A DNA stretch of 64,000 nt from CBDDGJ01 sp965227805 (GTDB taxonomy: Bacteria; Pseudomonadota; Alphaproteobacteria; RS24). Positions 25,129 through 33,854 of the stretch are shown piece by piece; position 1 is the stretch's first letter; every line of letters begins with the position of its first letter. The notes beneath the pieces are model-generated. The model ran no database searches. It was not told the origin of the DNA and saw only the letters and a program-made list of their open reading frames with translations. Location of the stretch: the NCBI GenBank assembly GCA_965227805.1, contig CBDDGJ010000003.1, positions 124,001 to 188,000 of the forward strand. Direction: 5' to 3'. Position numbers and translations under genes: made by a program.

Positions 25129-26142
25129 ATGACAACAGAAAAAAACCGGGAAATTCACCTTAAATCTCGCCCGCAAGGCACACCGCAATTAAGCGATTTC
25201 GACTGTGTTGAAACTGATATACCCGCCATTGGGGAAGGTGACATACTTATTCGTAATGCCTTTATGTCGGTCGACCCCTATATGCGGGGGCGCATGATTG
25301 AGCGTGAAAGCTATATTCCCCCCTTTCAAATTGGTGCCGTTTTGGAAGGCGGTGCTGTGGGGGACGTGGTGGCATCTAAAGCAGATGGCTTTGCTGTTGG
25401 CGATAGGGTTAGCCATATGAAGGGATGGCGCACACATGCCGTATGTAATGCGGCAGAATGCACCAAATTACCGCAAGGCAATGAAATACCGATACAAACA
25501 TTTCTAGGCGTGATGGGCATGCCGGGGCTTACCGCTTATGCTGGTTTATTGCGCGTGGGTGCCTTAAAAGAAGGCGAAACCGTTTTGGTATCGGCAGCTT
25601 CTGGCGCAGTGGGCGCGCTGGTATGCCAGATTGCCAAACTAAAAAATTGCACTGTTATCGGCACAGCCGGTTCAGATGAAAAATGTAGCTGGCTGGAAGA
25701 TACCGCTCATATTGACAAGGCGATCAATTATAAAAGCTGTGGTAATCTTACCGCCGCCATTGCCGCAGCAGCACCTAAGGGGGTAGATGTTTATTTTGAG
25801 AATGTTGGCGGCGACCATTTACAGGCCGCGATTGATGTTATGCGTCCCTTCGGGCGGCTGGCCATATGTGGCATGATTGCGCAATATAATGATGAAACCC
25901 CGCGCCCTGGCCCGAATAATCTTATTCAAATTGTCGGCAAGAATTTGCGTATGGAGGGCTTTATTGTCAGCAATCATGCAGATATGCGCGATGATTTCTT
26001 CCGCGACATGACCCAATGGATTACCCAGGGCAAAATAAAATGGCAGGAAACAATTTTAGACGGTGTTGAACAAGCGCCCCAAGCCTTTATGAATTTATTC
26101 AGCGGCGATAATTTCGGAAAAATGCTGGTGCGCCTCGCCTAA
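25129..26142 (+). CDS. Medium-chain NADP-dependent oxidoreductase (CurA/PTGR-like), copy 1
   Basis: A 337-residue zinc-free MDR reductase. 'SVDPYMRGRMIERESYIPPF' and 'QIGAVLEGGAVGDVVASK' are typical of the CurA/leukotriene B4 dehydrogenase branch, and the NADP fold is 'VSAASGAVGALVCQIAKLKN' near residue 150. Members reduce double bonds of enones or 2-alkenals using NADPH. AAGGAG lies 7 nt before the ATG. A related copy of the same length follows 27 bp downstream. Confidence 0.88.
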   Translation: MTTEKNREIHLKSRPQGTPQLSDFDCVETDIPAIGEGDILIRNAFMSVDPYMRGRMIERESYIPPFQIGAVLEGGAVGDVVASKADGFAVGDRVSHMKGWRTHAVCNAAECTKLPQGNEIPIQTFLGVMGMPGLTAYAGLLRVGALKEGETVLVSAASGAVGALVCQIAKLKNCTVIGTAGSDEKCSWLEDTAHIDKAINYKSCGNLTAAIAAAAPKGVDVYFENVGGDHLQAAIDVMRPFGRLAICGMIAQYNDETPRPGPNNLIQIVGKNLRMEGFIVSNHADMRDDFFRDMTQWITQGKIKWQETILDGVEQAPQAFMNLFSGDNFGKMLVRLA

Positions 26143-26169
26143 CGGATAAATCACAGGAGCAATAAAATT

Positions 26170-27174
26170 ATGAAAGCGCAATATTGGTGTTTGGCCAACC
26201 GCCCCGCAGGCATACCCACTACAGATTGTTTTGAGCTGGCCGAGCAGGAGTTGCCGGCTTTAGAGGAAAATCAGGTTTTGGTTGAGATTGATGTTTTTTC
26301 CACCGATCCGGGCATGCGCTCACGCTTGGGTGGTGATAGCTATGCAGCTGCATTGGGTATTGGCGAAAAAATTGAATCGGCAGCTATTGGGCGGATTATT
26401 GAGAGCACCTCGCCACGCTATCAAGCGGGCGACATGGTGATGGGGGGCTTTGGCTGGTGTTCGGGCGTGGTGCAAAATGATCGCGGCCTCCAAAAGCTCG
26501 ACCCTGCCCTGTTTGATGACACACTTCCCCTTTCCGCAGCCATTGGTGTCCTCGGCATACCCGGGCTTACCGCCTATTTCGGCCTCAAGGATTTGGGAAA
26601 ACCCGAAGCGGGGAAAACCCTGCTTGTTTCCTCGGCTGCCGGCACAGTCGGTGCCACTGCCGGACAATTAGGAAAATTATGGGGGCTTAATGTTGTCGGC
26701 ATTGCAGGCGGTGGCGAAAAATGTGACTATATACGTCAATGCGGTTTTCATGCCGCCATTGATTATAAAAATGAGGATTTAAGCGCAGCCATAAAACAGC
26801 ACTGCCCCAAAGGCGTTGATATTTATTTCGATAATGTAGGGGGTGAAATGCTTGATATTGCCATTAGCCATATGCGCCCCTTTGGCCATATTATTATTTC
26901 GGGTGCCATATCCGAATATAATGCCCCTACCCCGCGCGGCATACGCAATATATTGCCCTTCATCACCCACCGCCTCAGCATGGCGGGGCTGGTGGTTTAT
27001 GATTACAGAAAAGACTTTCCCACCGCACAGAAGGAGCTTGCAGCTTATATCAAAGCCGGCAAATTAAGGTTTAAGGAAGATATAAGCACCGGCATAGACC
27101 AGGCACCAGACGCTTTTTTAAGTCTATTTGATGGACGCAGTTTCGGGCGGCGCCTCATCAAACTTCAAAAGTAA
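26170..27174 (+). CDS. Medium-chain NADP-dependent oxidoreductase (CurA/PTGR-like), copy 2
   Basis: A 334-residue paralogue of the upstream gene. Shared landmarks include 'IGVLGIPGLTAYFGLKDLGK', the nucleotide loop 'VSSAAGTVGATAGQLGKLWG' and 'KGVDIYFDNVGGEMLDIAI'. The N-terminal substrate segment diverges: 'STDPGMRSRLGGDSYAAALG' replaces SVDPYMRGRM, losing the Tyr, so the two probably differ in substrate. CAGGAG precedes the ATG. The two genes form a short operon closed by a weak hairpin with a T-rich tail. Confidence 0.87.
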   Translation: MKAQYWCLANRPAGIPTTDCFELAEQELPALEENQVLVEIDVFSTDPGMRSRLGGDSYAAALGIGEKIESAAIGRIIESTSPRYQAGDMVMGGFGWCSGVVQNDRGLQKLDPALFDDTLPLSAAIGVLGIPGLTAYFGLKDLGKPEAGKTLLVSSAAGTVGATAGQLGKLWGLNVVGIAGGGEKCDYIRQCGFHAAIDYKNEDLSAAIKQHCPKGVDIYFDNVGGEMLDIAISHMRPFGHIIISGAISEYNAPTPRGIRNILPFITHRLSMAGLVVYDYRKDFPTAQKELAAYIKAGKLRFKEDISTGIDQAPDAFLSLFDGRSFGRRLIKLQK

Positions 27175-27183
27175 GCAAAACAC

Positions 27184-27205
27184 AGCTTATAAGGCTTTTC
27201 TTTTG
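27184..27205 (+). terminator. Weak intrinsic terminator after the reductase pair
   Basis: AGCTT and AGGCT pair (one G-T) around loop ATA at 27184-27196, followed by TTTTCTTTTG. The stem is short, so termination may be leaky before the DAHP synthase gene. Confidence 0.4.
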
Positions 27206-27253
27206 TCGTTACTTATCTTATATGCAATGCCATAATATAAGGATGAATACAAA

Positions 27254-28594
27254 ATGAGCAAAAACTGGACTCCTGATAGCTGGCGCACACATGAAATTCG
27301 CCAGGTGCCACATTACCCCGACCAGGCAGCTTTGAAGATGACGGAAGAGCGCCTTGCCAATTTCCCGCCTCTCGTCTTTGCTGGCGAAGCGCGTAAATTA
27401 AAGGCGCAACTAGGCGATGTCGCCCAAGGGCGTGGCTTTTTGCTGCAAGGCGGTGATTGCGCCGAAAGTTTTGTCGAGCATCATGGCGATAATATTCGCG
27501 ATACATTTCGCGTTTTGTTACAAATGGCAGTTGTTTTAACTTATGGGGCGAAACTACCCGTCGTAAAAGTCGGGCGGATGGCCGGACAATTTGCCAAGCC
27601 GCGCTCTGCCGATACCGAAACCATAGACGGCGTAGAATTACCCAGCTATCGCGGCGATATTATCAATGATATTCGCTTTGATGAAACCGCCCGCATACCC
27701 GACCCGCATCGGCAAATTGACGCCTATCGGCAAGCAGCGTCTACGCTTAATTTGCTGCGTGCTTTTGCGCAGGGCGGCTATGCCGATTTATCGCGTGTGC
27801 ATAGCTGGAATCAGGATTTCATCGCCGAAAGCAATCAGGGTAAACGCTATGAAAGCACTGCGCGCGAAATTGATGAAGCCATTTCCTTTATGAATGCCTG
27901 TGGCATCACCAATAAAACCACCCCACAGCTTAGCATGGTGGATTTCTACACCAGCCATGAGGCGCTTTTGCTCGGCTATGAACAAGCTCTGACGCGCCAG
28001 GACAGCACGACGGGAGATTATTATGATACGTCCGCACATATGCTCTGGATAGGCGACCGCACCCGCCAACCCGATGGCGCACATGTGGCCTTTTTGTCTG
28101 GCGTGAAAAATCCCATTGGTATGAAATGCGGTCCGTCTTTGGCAGCAGATGAGCTTATCCGCCTGCTTGATAAACTCAATCCTGACAATGAACCCGGGCG
28201 CATCACCCTTATTTCTCGCTTTGGCCACGACAAAGTAGCAGATGGCCTGCCGCCGCTTTTGCGTAAGGTAAAAGCCGAAGGCCGTCATGTTGTCTGGTCA
28301 TGCGACCCAATGCATGGCAATACTATCAAAGCCTCTAATGGTTATAAGACCCGCCCACTTGACCGCATTTTCTCCGAGGTGCAGACATTTATGAAATTGC
28401 ATCAGGCCGAAGGCACACATGCCGGCGGCATTCATATTGAAATGACCGGACAAAATGTGACGGAATGTTTAGGGGGTGCACAAGATATTACCGAGGAAGA
28501 TTTATCCTCCCGCTATCATACACATTGCGACCCACGCCTTAATGGATCACAAGCACTTGAACTGGCCTTTATGATTGCCGAAGATTTAGCCTAA
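27254..28594 (+). CDS. aroG: Class II 3-deoxy-7-phosphoheptulonate synthase
   Basis: A 446-residue plant-type (class II) DAHP synthase, the first step of the shikimate pathway, joining phosphoenolpyruvate and erythrose 4-phosphate. Hallmarks: 'GFLLQGGDCAESFVEHHGDN', 'KLPVVKVGRMAGQFAKPRS', 'HMLWIGDRTRQPDGAHVAFL', 'RHVVWSCDPMHGNTIKASNG' and 'GGIHIEMTGQNVTECLGG', covering the metal ligands Cys, His and Glu. The start has AAGGATG about 9 nt upstream. Its stop faces that of acuI with only 7 bp between. Confidence 0.93.
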   Translation: MSKNWTPDSWRTHEIRQVPHYPDQAALKMTEERLANFPPLVFAGEARKLKAQLGDVAQGRGFLLQGGDCAESFVEHHGDNIRDTFRVLLQMAVVLTYGAKLPVVKVGRMAGQFAKPRSADTETIDGVELPSYRGDIINDIRFDETARIPDPHRQIDAYRQAASTLNLLRAFAQGGYADLSRVHSWNQDFIAESNQGKRYESTAREIDEAISFMNACGITNKTTPQLSMVDFYTSHEALLLGYEQALTRQDSTTGDYYDTSAHMLWIGDRTRQPDGAHVAFLSGVKNPIGMKCGPSLAADELIRLLDKLNPDNEPGRITLISRFGHDKVADGLPPLLRKVKAEGRHVVWSCDPMHGNTIKASNGYKTRPLDRIFSEVQTFMKLHQAEGTHAGGIHIEMTGQNVTECLGGAQDITEEDLSSRYHTHCDPRLNGSQALELAFMIAEDLA

Positions 28595-28601
28595 ACAGGT
28601 T

Positions 28602-29594
28602 TTACGCATTCACATCAATCACAATGCGCCCGCGCGTTTTACCGGCTAAAATATCTTCGCCTAATTGGGGTAAATCATCCAATCCGTGCTGAACACTCAT
28701 GGAATCCAGCTTGGCAAAGTCCAGGTCTTGCCCCAATCTTTGCCACGCTTTTTCGCGCAATGCCATGGGTGCCATAACACTATCAATGCCGCGCAAGGTA
28801 ACACCACGTAAAATAAAAGGCATAACGCTTGCCGGTAAGTCTGCCCCCTGTGCCAGGCCACACGCCGCCACAACACCACCATATTTACAATGCGCCAGCG
28901 CATTGGCCAAAGTGTGACTGCCCACCGCATCAACCGCACCTGCCCATCTTTCTTTACCCAATGGGCGGCCTTTTTCTGCAAGCTCTGCCCGATCAATAAT
29001 CTCAGCCGCCCCCAAAGCGGTAAGATAATCGCCTTCTTGCGCCGCGCGCCCGCTTGCAGCCACCACGCGAAAGCCACGTTTCGACAAAAGTGCCACTGCC
29101 ACAGACCCCACACCGCCCGCAGCACCGGTGACCACTATATCACCATCTTGCGGCGTAAGCGTCTCTTCAATCGCCATAACACAAAGCATGGCCGTATAGC
29201 CCGCTGTGCCAATGGCCATTGCACGCGCGGGGCTAATCGCCTCGGGCAGTTTTACCAACCATTCAGCCTTAACGCGCGCCTTTTGGGCATAACCACCAAA
29301 ATGCGTTTCCCCCACACCCCAGCCATTCAGCACCACCTTATCGCCTGATTGAAAGGCAGGGTTATCAGATGCCTCTACTGTGCCGACAAAATCTATGCCC
29401 GGTATCATTGGCCAGACCCGCACAACTGGCGAGGCGCCTGTTAGCGCCAGGCCATCCTTATAATTCAAGGTGGAATAATCTACTTTTACCGTTACATCAC
29501 CTTGCATTAAATCGCTTTCGTGCACGTCAACAAATTCATGTATTTGGCCGGTTTCGGTTTTATGCAAGCGCAACGCGCGAAATGTTTCGTTCAT
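28602..29594 (-). CDS. acuI: Acrylyl-CoA reductase (AcuI/YhdH family)
   Basis: A 330-residue MDR-superfamily enzyme that reduces acryloyl-CoA to propionyl-CoA with NADPH. Diagnostic stretches are 'VDYSTLNYKDGLALTG', 'IPGIDFVGTVEAS', 'VVLNGWGVGETHFGGYAQKA' and 'VTGAAGGVGSVAVALLSKRG'. In marine bacteria AcuI detoxifies acrylate released from DMSP, but YhdH homologues occur more widely. GTGAGGAC sits before the ATG, 11 bp behind pyrC, so it is the last gene of the GT9-pyrC-acuI operon. No DMSP lyase is in the window. Confidence 0.88.
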   Translation of the reverse strand: MNETFRALRLHKTETGQIHEFVDVHESDLMQGDVTVKVDYSTLNYKDGLALTGASPVVRVWPMIPGIDFVGTVEASDNPAFQSGDKVVLNGWGVGETHFGGYAQKARVKAEWLVKLPEAISPARAMAIGTAGYTAMLCVMAIEETLTPQDGDIVVTGAAGGVGSVAVALLSKRGFRVVAASGRAAQEGDYLTALGAAEIIDRAELAEKGRPLGKERWAGAVDAVGSHTLANALAHCKYGGVVAACGLAQGADLPASVMPFILRGVTLRGIDSVMAPMALREKAWQRLGQDLDFAKLDSMSVQHGLDDLPQLGEDILAGKTRGRIVIDVNA

Positions 29595-29605
29595 AATGTC
29601 CTCAC

Positions 29606-30925
29606 TTAATCTAGTTCAAATTTTATCGCCTCACCACAAGACGGGCTTACAAGCTCATCTTCACGCATAACAATATGTCCGCGAATTATGGTTGCACAAG
29701 GCCAACCGGTAATTTTTTCACCCGTAAAAGGCGACCAGCCACATCTACTGGCAAGCCATGTTGCTTCAATTTCCCGTTTCGCACTTAAATCCACCACCGT
29801 GAAATCAGCATGCCCACCTTCCACCAATTCGCCCTTATCGGCAAGTTTGAATAAGCGTTTGGCATTATAGCTGGTAAGGCGCACCAAATGCTGCAAATCC
29901 AATCTGCCTTTAGCAACATGATTGAGCATAAGCGGCAATAAAGTCTGCACGCCCGGCATACCCGAAGGTGAGGCAGGATAGTCTTGTGCCTTTTCTTCAC
30001 GCGTATGGGGGGCATGGTCTGACCCAATAACATCGACAATGCCCGCACGCACCCCCTCCCATAATCCGGCTTGATGCGCCTCTTCGCGTATGGGCGGGTT
30101 CATTTGGGCAAATGAGCCTAAGCGGTCATAGCAATCGGGAGCGGCGAGGGTGAGGTGTTGCGGTGTCACTTCAACAGAAGCAATATCGCGGTTTTGCGCT
30201 AATAAAGCCATTTCTTCTTTTGTGGTGACATGCAAAACATGAATCTGTTTCCCCGCCGCACGCGCCAAGCGTAATAATCTTTGCGTCGATCTAAGCGCGG
30301 TCTCTGCATTGCGCCAAACAGCATGGCTTGCCACATTGCCCGCTTCAATAAAGGAAGAGCGCTCATTCATCATCATTTCATCTTCACTATGAAAAGCCGC
30401 CCGGCGCGTAATTTTTGCCAGTAAAGCAGCAATACTTGCATCATCAGGCACCAAAAGCGAGCCGGTAGATGCCCCCATAAAAACCTTAATACCACACACC
30501 CCATCCAGACGCTCCAACTCAGCTAATGCGTCAATATTTTCATGCGTCGCCCCGCCATAAAATGCATAATCACAATGCATACGGTGATGCGCGCGCGCGC
30601 ATTTATCAGCCATGGCGTGCGGGGTTGTGGTTGGCGGTTTGGTATTGGGCATTTCAAACACGGCAACAACGCCGCCCATGACGGCTGCATGTGAACCGCT
30701 TTTTAAGTCTTCCTTATGCTCATTACCAGGTTCACGAAAATGCACTTGTGTATCGATCACACCGGGTAAAACATGCAACCCCTGTGCGTTGATAACCTCA
30801 TCGGCACTATCGGCAGAGCAATCACCAATATAAGCAATGCGTCCACCTTTGACAGCAATATCTGTCATCCCGCTTTTTTCGTGCGTTACCACTGTTCCGG
30901 ATTTTATAATCAGATCATATATCAC
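29606..30925 (-). CDS. pyrC: Dihydroorotase
   Basis: About 439 residues of an amidohydrolase that cyclises carbamoyl-aspartate in pyrimidine synthesis. 'GVIDTQVHFREPGNEHKEDL' is the family start; the carboxylated Lys is in 'GIKVFMGASTG', and later ligands are in 'HVLHVTTKEEM' and 'DVIGSDHAPHTREEK'. The first His of the usual H-x-H is Gln60 here, which I believe occurs in related alphaproteobacterial enzymes. The GTG at 30925 has AAGGG 7 nt upstream; an ATG at 30955 would overlap the glycosyltransferase by 41 bp. Confidence 0.85.
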   Translation of the reverse strand: MIYDLIIKSGTVVTHEKSGMTDIAVKGGRIAYIGDCSADSADEVINAQGLHVLPGVIDTQVHFREPGNEHKEDLKSGSHAAVMGGVVAVFEMPNTKPPTTTPHAMADKCARAHHRMHCDYAFYGGATHENIDALAELERLDGVCGIKVFMGASTGSLLVPDDASIAALLAKITRRAAFHSEDEMMMNERSSFIEAGNVASHAVWRNAETALRSTQRLLRLARAAGKQIHVLHVTTKEEMALLAQNRDIASVEVTPQHLTLAAPDCYDRLGSFAQMNPPIREEAHQAGLWEGVRAGIVDVIGSDHAPHTREEKAQDYPASPSGMPGVQTLLPLMLNHVAKGRLDLQHLVRLTSYNAKRLFKLADKGELVEGGHADFTVVDLSAKREIEATWLASRCGWSPFTGEKITGWPCATIIRGHIVMREDELVSPSCGEAIKFELD

Positions 30926-31793
30926 GTCGTTTCCCTTTACTCTTTTTGCGTGCAAAATCTAATATTTTTTGGCTTACACGCTCCACATCACCATCCAGAT
31001 AATAAATTGTCTTACCTGTAATAAGCTGTCGTATCGTTTCATCCGCGCATGCTGGCAAAAATAGCGGGCATTGTGTTGTAGCGCCCAAAGCCATATAAGC
31101 ATCATTTTGCCCGATACATAACCCCGCATCCATAATAATATGCATAACAACACCATAGGGCTCATCATATACAAAAGTAAATTGCCCGGTCGGAACACGT
31201 TTAAGCAGCTCATCTTTAATATGCCCCGCCTTACGATCCAATAGCACCACAAGTGGGGCGCCGGCAAAAGGTTTTCTATCACCGGCTAACCGCCACGCAA
31301 GCTCTGCATATTCTTTTGCGCCCCACATATCATCTCCCCTAGGGGCGAAACAAATATAAGCACGGGCGGGTAAAAAACTTTGTGCCCGCTGATAATCAGC
31401 CGCAGATGCCCAGAAATATGGCGCATGCGGTTTCATATACATACGCCGCATAGCATTGTGCAATACAGCCCGCGTTATGTGTTTTATAATCAGCCTTTGA
31501 CGCGTCCATAAAAGCCCCGTTATTTTTGTTGCCCGCAAATCAATCACCCGATTCCAGAAAACTCCGGACAAGGCAAAGAGCAAATAAAGCCGCGAAAATA
31601 AAGATAATTTCGGCGCAATGGTGATAATCTCTTCTACATTCGGTATATGCACATAAATATCACGCAAATATGCAGGGCAACATATGGTGATCGTTTCCTG
31701 CGGCGCATCACGCTGGATCGCAGCAATAAATGCTGTTGACATAATGGCCGCCCGCAACGTGGTTGGCGCAAAAAAAAGTGTTCGCATAGGCAT
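30915..31793 (-). CDS. Glycosyltransferase family 9-like protein
   Basis: A 292-residue protein resembling heptosyltransferases of lipopolysaccharide core assembly (WaaF/WaaC type, GT-B fold), but short and divergent. It has an N-terminal Rossmann-like strand ('TLFFAPTTLRAAIMST'), a mid 'ARAYICFAPRGDDMWGAKEY' where family members bind the nucleotide sugar, and 'DAGLCIGQNDAYMALGATTQ', matching the usual D-x-G-x-x-H/N-x-A region. It would act at the inner face of the cytoplasmic membrane. The start is uncertain (31793 or 31787); pyrC overlaps its end by 11 bp. Confidence 0.62.
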   Translation of the reverse strand: MPMRTLFFAPTTLRAAIMSTAFIAAIQRDAPQETITICCPAYLRDIYVHIPNVEEIITIAPKLSLFSRLYLLFALSGVFWNRVIDLRATKITGLLWTRQRLIIKHITRAVLHNAMRRMYMKPHAPYFWASAADYQRAQSFLPARAYICFAPRGDDMWGAKEYAELAWRLAGDRKPFAGAPLVVLLDRKAGHIKDELLKRVPTGQFTFVYDEPYGVVMHIIMDAGLCIGQNDAYMALGATTQCPLFLPACADETIRQLITGKTIYYLDGDVERVSQKILDFARKKSKGKRRDI

Positions 31794-31861
31794 AAATTCA
31801 GTTCACGAGAGCTCTATTATTATGCTAAGCCTGCTTAATAGTAAAGATATACTGAGAGTCT

Positions 31862-32671
31862 ATGCACACCCTATATTATGCGCCTTGTTCTACCCATAGC
31901 TTTATCGCGATAAGCGGGGCGGAGCGGGTTGATTTTTTACAAAATATTATCACCCAAAATATGAGCGACTTACACGCAGGTGATTTACGCGCCGGCGCGC
32001 TACTCTCGCCGCAGGGGAAGCTCTTATGCGAATTTCTGCTTTGGATACAAAGTGATGCTATTTTGCTTGAATGCGACCAAAATGTCGCCGATAAAATAAG
32101 CAAACATCTGCACATGTATAAATTGCGGGCAAAAGTCAGTATTGATCCTATATCCACAACATCCTATCTCATATGGGGCGCGCCCGATAGCAATGATGAA
32201 CATATTTTACCCGATCCACGCAGCACGCATCTAGGATTTCGCAGCTTAAGCAAACCAACTAATGTGCCGCAAGAGGATATAAATTCATGGCACAAATTAC
32301 GTATAAAGGCCGGCATAGCACAAGGGGCAGATGAACTGCCCTGGGGTGCCTGCTTTCCGCTTGAATTCGGTTTGCAGCACATGCATATGATTGATTTTCA
32401 TAAAGGGTGCTATATTGGTCAGGAAGTAACCTCGCGCAGCCATCGGCGTGGCACATTACGTAAGGGCCTCTGGCCGGTTGAATTTACGCAAACCGCACCT
32501 GCACCGGGCACCCCCATTATGAATGATGATAAAAATTGTGGGACGATTATCGCCGCTTATGAGAATATCGCCCTTGCCCATATGCGCTTTGACAGCTTAA
32601 ACACCCCCCTTAACTGTGCACATATGCCCTTGACAATTTTACCAGGTCTTTTTGATATGCAAAAGGACTAG
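31862..32671 (+). CDS. ygfZ: YgfZ/GcvT folate-binding Fe-S repair protein
   Basis: A 269-residue tetrahydrofolate-binding protein that supports repair or assembly of certain iron-sulphur enzymes such as MiaB. The signature 'KGCYIGQEVTSRSHRRG' with its essential Cys is near residue 181; 'RVDFLQNIITQNM' and 'GALLSPQGKLLCEFLL' are the N-terminal GcvT-fold blocks. The gene is divergent from the glycosyltransferase with a 68-bp gap that must hold both promoters. Confidence 0.9.
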   Translation: MHTLYYAPCSTHSFIAISGAERVDFLQNIITQNMSDLHAGDLRAGALLSPQGKLLCEFLLWIQSDAILLECDQNVADKISKHLHMYKLRAKVSIDPISTTSYLIWGAPDSNDEHILPDPRSTHLGFRSLSKPTNVPQEDINSWHKLRIKAGIAQGADELPWGACFPLEFGLQHMHMIDFHKGCYIGQEVTSRSHRRGTLRKGLWPVEFTQTAPAPGTPIMNDDKNCGTIIAAYENIALAHMRFDSLNTPLNCAHMPLTILPGLFDMQKD

Positions 32672-32730
32672 GCAAATAGCTTATATTTAGGTAAGATTTG
32701 TGCGAATATATAAATTGATAAGAGGGTTAT

Positions 32731-33852
32731 ATGACACATATTGTTTTAAGTGGCACAGGATTATTCACACCCGAGCAATCCATAAGCAATGAAGAATTGG
32801 TTATCGCATTTAATCGATATGTAGAAAATTTCAATCAGGCGCACGCGGCACAGATCGAAGCCGGTGATATAGAGGCCTTATCCCCATCTTCAGCTGAATT
32901 TATTGAAAAAGCATCCGGCATTAAAAGCCGTTATGTGATGGATAAAGCAGGCATTATCGACCCGGATATTATGTGTCCGCGTATTGCTGAGCGTTCAAAT
33001 GACGAACCGTCAGTTTTGGCAGAAATAAGCGTTGCTGCATCGCGCCAAGCCATGGCAGAAGCCAATGTCGAAGCGGGTGATATTGATGCCGTAATCGTGG
33101 CATGCTCGAATTTACAACGTGCCTATCCGGCCATTTCCATTGAGGTGCAAGATCTACTCGGCATAGACGGTTTTGCTTTTGATATGAATGTCGCCTGCTC
33201 ATCGGCCACATTCGGCATTCAAGCCGCGCATGATATGATAAAATCCGGCAATGCACGGCGCATTCTTACCATCAATCCGGAAATATGTAGCGGACACCTT
33301 AATTTTCGCGATCGCGATAGCCATTTTATTTTCGGCGATGTCTGCACCGCAACTATATTAGAGCACCCCGACCATGTGGATAAAAATCATGGCTTTGATA
33401 TTATCGGCACCAAACTGATAACCAAATTTTCCAATAATATTCGCAATAATTTCGGCTTTCTTAACCGCACCGCGCCCGAATCGGTTGGCACACATGATAA
33501 ACTTTTCGTGCAAGAAGGCCGCAAAGTTTTTCGGGAGGTTGTGCCCATGGTCGCTGCCCTTATTGAAGAACATCTGTCTGAACATAATCTTAATGCCGGC
33601 CAGCTAAAGCGCATGTGGTTGCACCAGGCAAATAGAAATATGAATGATTTCATCGCCAAGAAAGTTTTGGGATATGAGCCGCAAGATGATGAACAACCCA
33701 CCGTTTTAGACACCTATGCCAATACCAGCTCGGCAGGATCAATTATTGCATTTCACAAGCATAAAAGCGACTTCGCCTCTGGTGATTTAGGCGTGATTTG
33801 CAGCTTTGGAGCAGGATATTCAGCTGGTAGTGTGATCATTCGCCATCGCTAA
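32731..33852 (+). CDS. 3-oxoacyl-ACP synthase III-like protein (PA3286-like)
   Basis: A 373-residue thiolase-fold condensing enzyme, longer than FabH. The active Cys is in 'DMNVACSSATFGIQAAHDM' near residue 156, His in 'MWLHQANRNMNDF' near 299 and Asn in 'YANTSSAGSI' near 331, so the catalytic triad is intact. The length and the insert near residues 35-60 fit the Pseudomonas PA3286 type, which starts synthesis with longer acyl-CoA primers. The next gene, an NrtR-like regulator, begins 2 nt after its stop. Confidence 0.86.
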   Translation: MTHIVLSGTGLFTPEQSISNEELVIAFNRYVENFNQAHAAQIEAGDIEALSPSSAEFIEKASGIKSRYVMDKAGIIDPDIMCPRIAERSNDEPSVLAEISVAASRQAMAEANVEAGDIDAVIVACSNLQRAYPAISIEVQDLLGIDGFAFDMNVACSSATFGIQAAHDMIKSGNARRILTINPEICSGHLNFRDRDSHFIFGDVCTATILEHPDHVDKNHGFDIIGTKLITKFSNNIRNNFGFLNRTAPESVGTHDKLFVQEGRKVFREVVPMVAALIEEHLSEHNLNAGQLKRMWLHQANRNMNDFIAKKVLGYEPQDDEQPTVLDTYANTSSAGSIIAFHKHKSDFASGDLGVICSFGAGYSAGSVIIRHR

Positions 33853-33854
33853 CC

